Shown here: positions 1 to 4,310 of the stretch, one piece after another
Layout of the letters: every line of letters begins with the position of its first letter
Numbering within the stretch: the first letter of the stretch is position 1
Assembly (NCBI GenBank): GCA_002503595.1
Contig: DASC01000041.1
Coordinates: 1-5,939, forward strand
Length of the DNA stretch: 5,939 bases
Direction: 5' to 3'
From: Candidatus Methanogaster sp. UBA203
Lineage (GTDB): Archaea > Halobacteriota > Methanosarcinia > Methanosarcinales > Methanogasteraceae
Notes under the pieces: generated by a model
Database searches by the model: none
Told to the model about the DNA's origin: nothing
Seen by the model: only the letters and a program-made list of their open reading frames with translations
Made by a program: the position numbers and the translations under genes

Positions 1-28
1 CACTGGATTTTTAGACAGTGCCTCACTG
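1..28. repeat. Overlapping CACTG/CAGTG inverted repeats downstream of the fmdE-like gene
   Basis: CACTG (1-5), CAGTG (16-20) and CACTG (24-28) form two mutually exclusive 5-bp stems: one with a 10-nt loop (1-20) and one with a 3-nt loop (16-28). They lie about 20 nt beyond the stop of the minus-strand FmdE-like gene, so a 3'-end stem-loop is possible. No T-run follows the tight hairpin on the minus strand, so it is not a convincing terminator. The window edge cuts off the rest of the context. Confidence 0.3.
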
Positions 29-46
29 ATGCAATAAGTATCCGTT

Positions 47-652
47 TCATCCCATCAACTCCTCGAAACATGGGATACAGTGTGGTGCACCGTCCAGCAG
101 CCTGATCCGCGTCTCCATCACAGGTTCGCCGCATCTATCACAGCATATCGATTCGTGGATATGTGCCATCGGTGGCGGTTCCGGGGTGACTTCTTCAATT
201 GATAGAAGATCCCCTTCCGGGAGATCCAGTAGCGCATTACTTTTTTCGACGTGTAACCGCTTGAACTCAGCCATTTCAGCCGGAGTTGCTGTTCTCTCCT
301 TGACTTTGGCGAAGAGGTCCAGATGATGTTTGTCTGGTATGACTGCCTCTTTCTTGATGGAAATCCTGAGTGCCCTCTGGTTTTCACGGTTCATGAATGT
401 GTAGACGTATTTACCAAAATCCTTGAAGATCAGGTTTCCTTTGCCAAACGTACATCCGGTCAGCACCTGGATGGCATCCACACCGCACGAGCTGTTCTCG
501 ACGATTGCAACCAATTCCTCGTCCTTAGCAGGCTTTCCCAGTTCTCTCAACGCAACCAGAGAGACCCGTAGCCCCATCGCAAGTCCGGGACACTGGTGTC
601 CGTGAAACCGGATCGCAGTCTCGAGTATGGATTTAGTATCAGTGGAGTCCAT
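47..652 (-). CDS. FmdE-family protein with C-terminal zinc ribbon
   Basis: A complete 201-residue soluble protein with no signal peptide. The N-terminal half matches the FmdE family (formylmethanofuran dehydrogenase subunit E-like): FHGHQCPG at residues 16-23, Cys56 in ENSSCGVDAIQ, and TGCTFGKGN around Cys67, the conserved His/Cys set expected to bind metal. Residues 171-195 add a second module, C171-x2-C174 and C192-x2-C195 with 17 residues between pairs, a treble-clef or DksA/TraR-like zinc ribbon. FmdE co-purifies with formylmethanofuran dehydrogenase in some methanogens, but most stand-alone family members have no proven reaction, so substrate and partner are unknown here. No fwd/fmd genes are visible nearby; the gene is divergent from an S-layer gene. 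The ATG at 652 is chosen because the family motif begins about 15 residues later and a TATA box lies about 26 nt upstream, implying a leaderless transcript. Family assignment is firm; function is not. Confidence 0.9.
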   Translation of the reverse strand: MDSTDTKSILETAIRFHGHQCPGLAMGLRVSLVALRELGKPAKDEELVAIVENSSCGVDAIQVLTGCTFGKGNLIFKDFGKYVYTFMNRENQRALRISIKKEAVIPDKHHLDLFAKVKERTATPAEMAEFKRLHVEKSNALLDLPEGDLLSIEEVTPEPPPMAHIHESICCDRCGEPVMETRIRLLDGAPHCIPCFEELMG

Positions 653-674
653 GTTCTACGCTACTTATTGATAC

Positions 675-682
675 TATTAAAA
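675..682 (-). promoter_or_regulatory. TATA box of the FmdE-like gene (leaderless)
   Basis: On the minus strand TTTTAATA (682 to 675) is preceded by the A-rich stretch ACAAAAAC, a reasonable BRE/TATA pair. Its centre is about 26 nt from the ATG, the usual archaeal TATA-to-start-site distance. Transcription would therefore begin at or next to the start codon, consistent with the absence of a ribosome binding site. Confidence 0.5.
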
Positions 683-749
683 GTTTTTGTTGAATAATTT
701 AACAGGAATTAGGAAGAATTTTAATAACATGAAATTATTGTGCTTTGGA

Positions 750-768
750 AGTAGCAACAATAGCTACT
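750..768. repeat. Inverted repeat abutting the S-layer TATA box
   Basis: AGTAGC (750-755) and GCTACT (763-768) are perfect 6-bp complements separated by 7 nt. The dyad ends where the TATA box begins, so it covers the BRE position. A dimeric regulator bound here would interfere with or aid TBP/TFB recruitment. Operator function is inferred from position only. Confidence 0.35.
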
Positions 769-776
769 ATATATAA
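767..776 (+). promoter_or_regulatory. TATA box of the S-layer gene
   Basis: CTATATATAA is a near-ideal archaeal TATA element. The predicted start site, about 25 nt downstream, falls near 797-800. That clashes with use of the Shine-Dalgarno site at 786-790, so either the upstream TTTTAATAA (719-727) is used instead, or the message starts close to the ATA at 798. Confidence 0.55.
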
Positions 777-785
777 CAAAAGCAT

Positions 786-790
786 AGGAG
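786..790 (+). promoter_or_regulatory. Shine-Dalgarno AGGAG that points at an ATA codon
   Basis: AGGAG lies 7 nt before the in-frame ATA at 798-800, an ideal spacing, but 49 nt before the first in-frame ATG at 840. No comparable site precedes that ATG. It therefore suggests that translation begins, or once began, at 798. Confidence 0.45.
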
Positions 791-797
791 ATATAAA

Positions 798-839
798 ATA
801 AATAAAAATAACACTTTAAAATCGATAACTATCGGAATA
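798..839 (+). other. In-frame N-terminal extension of the S-layer protein (ATA start candidate)
   Basis: These 14 codons are open and in frame with the ATG at 840; the frame is closed upstream by TAA at 774-776. They read I-NKNNTLKSITIGI, which supplies the lysine-containing n-region that a signal peptide needs. Joined to the downstream residues they give a typical 30-residue signal peptide ending in an A-x-A-like IVSA before KPTW. Starting at 840 leaves only 16 hydrophobic residues with no positive charge. The first codon is ATA, a rare or unproven start in archaea, or an ATG changed by mutation or read error. Confidence 0.5.
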
Positions 840-1745
840 ATGCTGGTGCTATCGATCGTAGCGCTATGTGCCGGCATCGTATCTGCAAAGCCGACATGGA
901 TACGCGCTATGCCAGGATCGATCGCAGCCGGTTCTGATGCGCATCTCGATGGATTCACTTTCCCGTCGTTTCAGTATGCCATTAAGAAGAACACCACTGT
1001 AAAATCCCTCAATCTCCACTTCACCAGTAACGGGACGATCGAAGAAGACGATGCGGTTTACACGACAAAGACGTGCAAGGGTCATATACGGTTTATCTGG
1101 TTCATGGGCTGCGAATACCGCTCGATCGATCCGGATAAGGTGAATCTCTTGAGTAAGATACTGATCTGTTTCGACAAATATGATGCGCCAGAGGAGGGCA
1201 ATACAAAAAAGACTCTGGCAACCGGCGAGATCTGGGAACTTAAGGAAGGGTACAGTCTTGTGCCATCGCAGGTCGATCTCGAAGGCAATAAAGTATATCT
1301 AAATATTTATAAAAATGGTGAAGTTGTGTACGCCGAGGTTCTCAAACCAGGGGATTATTTCGTGTACAACCAGGCCATCGACGATATGGACGATATTACC
1401 CTCTTCACGTACCACGTTGATTCGGCGTTCCGCGGAACCGATTCCAATGTCGTGATACTGACTGTGGTGAGGCAGTACTCGGATAATCCAAAGAAGATTG
1501 GGATCGGCGATGAGTACGGGGATTTTGAGGTGAAAGAGATCACAGATAAGATTATCCGACTCAATAACGCCAACACAATCTCCTTTTCACTCTTTGAACG
1601 AGAGGAACTGCTTGGCGATTGGCTCAAGTTCCGGGTTTCTAATAAGGGCTGGTGGGGCTATGCATATACCGAGACCGCGTATGCGACTCCGGAATGCAGG
1701 GAATCCGCCGGAAAAACCGGGCACCACCAGTCGAGACTCGGGTAG
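840..1745 (+). CDS. S-layer domain protein (Methanosarcina type), C-terminus frameshifted
   Basis: The uninterrupted frame encodes 301 residues. The N-terminus is a hydrophobic export signal (LVLSIVALCAGIVSA, residues 2-16), better formed if translation starts at 798. Residues from about 35 to 275 form one copy of the S-layer family domain of Methanosarcinales: GFTFPSFQYAI, then ATGEIWELKEGYSL, VDLEGNKVYLNIYKNGEV, the ITLFTYHVDSAFRGTDSN segment, GIGDEYGDFEV, and GDWLKFRVSNKGWWGYAY. Such proteins tile the cell surface; Methanosarcina S-layer proteins usually carry tandem copies, so this is a single-domain form and may be a minor surface protein. From about residue 282 the frame reads PECRESAGKTGHHQSRLG, which is unlike the family, and stops. 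The expected linker and PGF-CTERM anchor follow immediately in other frames, so as written the product would be secreted but not anchored. It is either a recent pseudogene or an intact 389-residue gene with sequence errors. Family call firm; integrity uncertain. Confidence 0.8.
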   Translation: MLVLSIVALCAGIVSAKPTWIRAMPGSIAAGSDAHLDGFTFPSFQYAIKKNTTVKSLNLHFTSNGTIEEDDAVYTTKTCKGHIRFIWFMGCEYRSIDPDKVNLLSKILICFDKYDAPEEGNTKKTLATGEIWELKEGYSLVPSQVDLEGNKVYLNIYKNGEVVYAEVLKPGDYFVYNQAIDDMDDITLFTYHVDSAFRGTDSNVVILTVVRQYSDNPKKIGIGDEYGDFEVKEITDKIIRLNNANTISFSLFEREELLGDWLKFRVSNKGWWGYAYTETAYATPECRESAGKTGHHQSRLG

Positions 1746-1970
1746 CAAACAGCACTCCAGCCACCGCGCCAACCAGTGTGGCAGATACCGGTGGCGACGC
1801 TTCCGAAGACGCGCCCGCCTCGCCGCCGGATGATGCCAGTGCCACGAAAAACAATCCTGCACAGGAGACTGGAACTGATGCCGCGCATACAGAATCTGTT
1901 CCGGGTTTCGGGGTTTCTGTCCGCTATCGCTGGACTTTTTGCGGCTGCGTACAGTAGACGGCGGAAGTGA
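1690..1970 (+). pseudogene. Detached 3' part of the S-layer gene: linker plus PGF-CTERM anchor, out of frame
   Basis: Frame 2 (codons from 1721) reads APPVETRVANSTPATAPTSV and continues as a Pro/Ala/Thr/Asp-rich linker to ESVPGFG at about 1912. It then runs off into RYRWTFCGCVQ and stops. Removing one G from the GGGG run at 1910-1913 restores PGFGFLSAIAGLFAAAYSRRRK, ending at TGA 1968-1970: the PGF motif, hydrophobic segment and basic tail of a PGF-CTERM anchor, the type processed by archaeosortase A. Upstream, removing one G from GG 1691-1692 and one from GGG 1718-1720 gives ATPNAGNPPEKPAPPVETRV, which joins domain, linker and anchor into one frame (389 residues from 798). A two-event alternative, one base lost near 1690-1735 and one gained at 1910-1913, also restores the frame. 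The S-layer frame and the anchor share the same phase; only the linker is displaced. The anchor identification is strong; the exact indels are inference. Confidence 0.7.
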
Positions 1971-1979
1971 AGGAGGAAG

Positions 1980-2231
1980 ATGCCGGAGACTCTTGCAAGA
2001 CCTGTGACAGATGTTCACCGGTCCCTTTTACCTTTATCGAAGGCAGAGGGCAGATGTGCCAGATACCTCCCGCCTTCATTCACAGACATGATGATCTCTT
2101 CCAGCTCGAGCAGCGATCCTGCGACCGCGCTTCTGATCAACACAATGCCGCTTCCGGTGCTTCCCCTGGCAGAAGCAGCCGGCTGGGCGGGAACCTATGA
2201 TCGGTTATGGGCGGCGGCATCAGCCCTGTAA
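1980..2231 (+). CDS. Doubtful small ORF, unknown function
   Basis: An 83-residue frame starting MPETLARPVTDVHRSLLPL, with a serine run (ISSSSSSDP, about residues 39-47) and a moderately hydrophobic Ala/Leu/Pro-rich C-terminal half ending WAAASAL. AGGAGG at 1971-1976 precedes the ATG by only 3 nt, closer than usual. It begins 10 nt after the S-layer anchor stop, so it would ride on that transcript. Third-position GC is only moderate and I recognise no domain. A GTG-started frame from 1967 (77 residues, ending at 2200, N-terminal CKTCDRC) overlaps it, and I cannot tell which, if either, is translated. It may equally be non-coding or decayed sequence between the S-layer and sepF transcription units. 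Confidence 0.3.
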   Translation: MPETLARPVTDVHRSLLPLSKAEGRCARYLPPSFTDMMISSSSSSDPATALLINTMPLPVLPLAEAAGWAGTYDRLWAAASAL

Positions 2232-2241
2232 ACCAAATAGG

Positions 2242-2249
2242 TTAATATA
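2242..2249 (+). promoter_or_regulatory. Promoter of the sepF-cdhE operon
   Basis: TTAATATA preceded by the A-rich AACCAAATAG is a good BRE/TATA candidate in an AT-rich gap. A start site about 25 nt downstream (near 2270) leaves a leader of roughly 20 nt that contains the GGTGAT ribosome binding site at 2281-2286. Confidence 0.5.
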
Positions 2250-2254
2250 GAAGG

Positions 2255-2271
2255 ATGTTATAGATTAACAT
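2255..2271. repeat. Dyad at the predicted sepF transcription start
   Basis: ATGTTA (2255-2260) and TAACAT (2266-2271) form a perfect 6-bp inverted repeat with a 5-nt spacer, between the TATA box and the ribosome binding site. This is a typical position for an archaeal repressor operator. A looser pair, GTTAAT (2241-2246) and ATTAAC (2264-2269), overlaps it. Function is inferred from placement only. Confidence 0.3.
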
Positions 2272-2280
2272 AATTACACA

Positions 2281-2286
2281 GGTGAT
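2281..2286 (+). promoter_or_regulatory. Ribosome binding site of sepF
   Basis: GGTGAT, complementary to the methanogen 16S rRNA 3' end (the GGAGGTGATC consensus), lies 3 nt before the ATG at 2290 and fixes that start. Confidence 0.6.
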
Positions 2287-2289
2287 TTC

Positions 2290-2685
2290 ATGGCCAATAA
2301 AAGTATTATAGAAAAGATACTCGGTTCGCCGATGCCGAAAAAATCTGTAGACACTGATAAGTATCACACTATCAGTCTCGATGACTACGATGAGGTCATA
2401 GAAGATGAGCCGGCAGAGACGTATATACGCGTTGCGGAACTGAGCAATCTCGATGGAATTCCCGATCTACGAAAGGAGATATACGACGGAAATATCGTGA
2501 TTGTTGATATCTCGCTGATAAAGCGGGACAAGATGATACTCGAACGCGCGCTTCGTGACCTGCGGGATGTGGTAAGTGATGTGCATGGGGATATTGCAGG
2601 ACTCGGCGAGGATATGGTGATCACGACTCCGACCGGTATCAGGATCGATCGTACACGGCTTGGTGGACAGGCGACGGCATATTGA
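2290..2685 (+). CDS. sepF: Archaeal cell-division protein SepF
   Basis: A 131-residue complete protein. Residues 3-12 (NKSIIEKILG) can form the short amphipathic helix used as a membrane-targeting sequence. An acidic linker follows (about 19-43), then the SepF core from Y45 to about 124: YIRVAELSNLDG, a strand NIVIVDISLI, helix ERALRDLRDVVSDV, and the family signature HGDIAGLGEDMVITTPTGI at residues 99-117. In archaea SepF is the membrane anchor and partner of FtsZ at the division ring, forming dimers through the core. No ftsZ is visible here. The gene has its own promoter and ribosome binding site and ends one base before cdhE, so the two are probably co-transcribed. The length and all core elements are normal for the family. 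Confidence 0.92.
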   Translation: MANKSIIEKILGSPMPKKSVDTDKYHTISLDDYDEVIEDEPAETYIRVAELSNLDGIPDLRKEIYDGNIVIVDISLIKRDKMILERALRDLRDVVSDVHGDIAGLGEDMVITTPTGIRIDRTRLGGQATAY

Positions 2686-2686
2686 T

Positions 2687-4081
2687 ATGAAGATCAACAG
2701 CCCTCTGCAGGCTTACGAATACCTGCCGAAGACGAACTGCGGGGACTGTGGGGAACCGACATGCATGGCGTTTGCCTCGCATCTGATCGATCGGTCGATG
2801 AAGGCAGAGGAGTGTCCGCTCCTGCTCGAGGAAGAATATAAAGATAATTATAATACGCTCGCCGATCTGCTTGCGCCCGAGATACGCGAGGTCGTAATCG
2901 GAACCGGGGACCATGCGATCACCATCGGGGGGGATGATGTGCTGTACCGGCACAAGCTGACCTTCTTTAATAAAACCGCCTTCGCTTATGACGTGTGGGA
3001 CACGATGAGCGAAGAAGAACTGGTCAAACGTGTCAACGATATCCAGAACTACAAAAAATTTTACATCGGCGATTTCCTGACGCTTGACGCGGTTGCGATC
3101 AGATGCACATCCGGCGATGCGGATCAGTTCGCGCAAACGACCGCGAAAGTGATGGAAACGACCGAACTGCCGTTCCTGCTATGTTCGCTTGATCCGGAGG
3201 TCCTCGGTGCAGGACTTGCCGTTGCTGCCGATCGGAAGCCACTGATCTATGCTGCGACCACAGAGAACTGGCGCGATGTCGCAGAGCTTGCACTCACATA
3301 TAACGTCCCTGTGGTGCTCTCTGCACCAAACGATCCGGATGCCTTAAAATCGCTTGCACTGACGTTTGCGTCGGCGGGCATCACCGATCTCGTGCTCGAT
3401 CCCGGGACGTTCCCGACAGACGGGCTGCGGGACTCCTTTGAGAACTTCCTGAAAATCAGGCGTGCAGGGATCGAGGGGCAGACCGATATCGCATATCCGC
3501 TGATGGCGGTTCCCATGACAGTCTGGGAACGTTTCGATGGCATAAGTGCGGCATACTGGGAGAGCGTGCTTGCATCGATCTTCACGGTCAGGTACGGAGA
3601 CATCATGATTATGCATAGCATCGAGCCGTACTCGCTTCTTCCCGAACTGCATATCAGGGACACGGTCTACACCGACCCGAGAAAGCCGGTGATGGTCGAT
3701 GCGGGCGTCTTTGAGGTCGGATCGCCTGACCGGAAGTCGCCAGTCTTCATAACAGCGAACTTTGCGCTGACATATTATACGGTGGAGAGCGATCTGGCAT
3801 CCAATGACATCGACTGCTATCTCTGCGTGGTGGATACCGACGGCATCGGCGTCGAGGCGGCGGTAGCGGGCGGGCAGCTCACTGCGGCAAAGATCAAGGA
3901 TATGTTCGATTCAGCCGGTTTTGATGTGCAGGAGAAGACTGACCACGGCGCAATTATCCTTCCAGGACTTGCTGCACGGCTGCAAGGAGATGTTGAGGAT
4001 ACGACCGGGCTTACTGTGATGATCGGACCTCCCGATTCAGGGCAGATCCCGCGGTGGATGGAATCGAAGTGGGAGTCGTGA
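2687..4081 (+). CDS. cdhE: Acetyl-CoA decarbonylase/synthase gamma subunit (corrinoid Fe-S protein, large)
   Basis: The ATG at 2687 gives 464 residues, the normal family length. The N-terminal domain carries C18-x2-C21-x4-C26-x16-C43 in the context NCGDCGEPTCMAF...EECPLL, the ligands of the [4Fe-4S] cluster. The middle (about 60-310) is the TIM-barrel part, including LTFFNKTAFAYDVWD and the MAVPMTVWE region. The C-terminal part (about 320-464) is the corrinoid-binding domain, ending with ILPGLAARLQGDVEDTTG and IGPPDSGQIPRWMESKW. With CdhD it forms the corrinoid protein that passes a methyl group between tetrahydrosarcinapterin (or tetrahydromethanopterin) and the acetyl-CoA synthase centre, in the cytoplasm. 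The start is one base after the sepF stop with no good ribosome binding site, suggesting translational coupling. A longer in-frame start at 2660 (TTG) would overlap sepF and is not needed. The usual neighbour cdhD is absent on either side, which is unusual. Confidence 0.95.
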   Translation: MKINSPLQAYEYLPKTNCGDCGEPTCMAFASHLIDRSMKAEECPLLLEEEYKDNYNTLADLLAPEIREVVIGTGDHAITIGGDDVLYRHKLTFFNKTAFAYDVWDTMSEEELVKRVNDIQNYKKFYIGDFLTLDAVAIRCTSGDADQFAQTTAKVMETTELPFLLCSLDPEVLGAGLAVAADRKPLIYAATTENWRDVAELALTYNVPVVLSAPNDPDALKSLALTFASAGITDLVLDPGTFPTDGLRDSFENFLKIRRAGIEGQTDIAYPLMAVPMTVWERFDGISAAYWESVLASIFTVRYGDIMIMHSIEPYSLLPELHIRDTVYTDPRKPVMVDAGVFEVGSPDRKSPVFITANFALTYYTVESDLASNDIDCYLCVVDTDGIGVEAAVAGGQLTAAKIKDMFDSAGFDVQEKTDHGAIILPGLAARLQGDVEDTTGLTVMIGPPDSGQIPRWMESKWES

Positions 4082-4115
4082 GGGTTTCACTTTCACCCCG
4101 CTCCTGGATTACTGA

Positions 4116-4124
4116 TTTATATAT
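4116..4124 (+). promoter_or_regulatory. Orphan TATA box after cdhE
   Basis: TTTATATAT stands 35 nt after the cdhE stop. The expected start site is near 4146, with a poly-T terminator beginning 55 nt later, so any transcript would be a short RNA, or a roughly 165-nt uvrC leader if termination fails. No coding sequence fits directly behind it. Confidence 0.4.
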
Positions 4125-4200
4125 GTGGGCTAATGTGCATATCAAGGACTTGCACAGCCCTACTCGATTCTGGGCAGCCCTGCATTATCCTTCCCCTCAC

Positions 4201-4217
4201 TTTTTTTTTATTTTTTT
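4201..4217 (+). terminator. Poly-T terminator of the sepF-cdhE unit
   Basis: T9-A-T7 in an otherwise mixed sequence, 120 nt after the cdhE stop. Archaeal RNA polymerase and the FttA factor terminate on such U-tracts without needing a hairpin, and none is evident. It separates the sepF-cdhE unit from uvrC. Confidence 0.65.
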
Positions 4218-4270
4218 AACAACCCCAGCCACACCTCCAACCCGTAAGATTCATTGCTGGTCCCGCCCGC

Positions 4271-4278
4271 ATTATCTA
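4271..4278 (+). promoter_or_regulatory. Weak TATA candidate for uvrC
   Basis: ATTATCTA lies about 36 nt before the uvrC ATG and downstream of the terminator, so it is the nearest plausible uvrC promoter, giving a leader of about 10 nt. The match is weak and there is no clear ribosome binding site before 4311, in keeping with a very short leader. Confidence 0.3.
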
Positions 4279-4310
4279 TCAGACCACAGGTAAGCGACTC
4301 TGAAAGAACC

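Larger units (their letters stand above)
653..797. promoter_or_regulatory. AT-rich divergent intergenic region
   Basis: This spacer is strongly AT-rich compared with the genes on both sides and carries promoters for the minus-strand FmdE-like gene and the plus-strand S-layer gene. Besides the elements listed separately it holds an 8-bp inverted repeat, AATAATTT (693-700) and AAATTATT (732-739), midway between the two promoters, and a second possible plus-strand TATA (TTTTAATAA, 719-727). In such AT-rich DNA these could be chance. No ORF or RNA gene is apparent. Confidence 0.5.
4082..4310 (+). other. Intergenic region between cdhE and uvrC
   Basis: This 229-nt gap holds an orphan TATA box (4116-4124), a T-rich terminator (4201-4217) and a weak TATA near uvrC (4271-4278). 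Between the first two lies a repeated CAGCCCT (about 4155-4161 and 4175-4181) with only a 4-bp GCCC/GGGC stem (4157-4160, 4172-4175). The frame open across the region (4054-4293) overlaps the end of cdhE, reads through the T-tract as a Phe-rich stretch and resembles no protein I know. Confidence 0.5.

Noticed and set aside
823..834. CGATA-AC-TATCG inverted repeat just before the ATG at 840
   Set aside because: Five-bp arms with a 2-nt loop cannot form a stable hairpin, and the stretch is probably coding for the signal peptide n-region.
1652..1957. Independent 101-residue gene in the S-layer linker region
   Set aside because: Its start (MGLCIYRDRVCD) is out-of-frame S-layer domain sequence and its end runs past PGFG into a non-hydrophobic tail; it is better explained as the frameshifted linker of the S-layer protein.
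1587..2018. 143-residue minus-strand open frame opposite the S-layer linker
   Set aside because: It is the antisense shadow of the Pro/Ala/Thr-rich linker and anchor, is Arg/Ser/Pro-rich and low in complexity, and has no promoter or family resemblance.
2660..2686. Upstream TTG start for CdhE adding nine residues
   Set aside because: The added VDRRRHID is not family-like and overlaps sepF; the ATG at 2687 gives the usual MKINSPLQAYEYLP-type N-terminus.
853..2793. Five CGATCG palindromes (853, 919, 1123, 2646, 2788), several inside GATCGATC
   Set aside because: More than base composition alone suggests for this length, but they fall inside coding sequence where GAT-CGA-type codon pairs are common, with no regular spacing. 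I cannot test significance without a genome-wide count.
2639..3136. 165-residue minus-strand open frame opposite cdhE
   Set aside because: It is fully overlapped by the clearly identified sepF end and cdhE start; its composition is that of an antisense frame.
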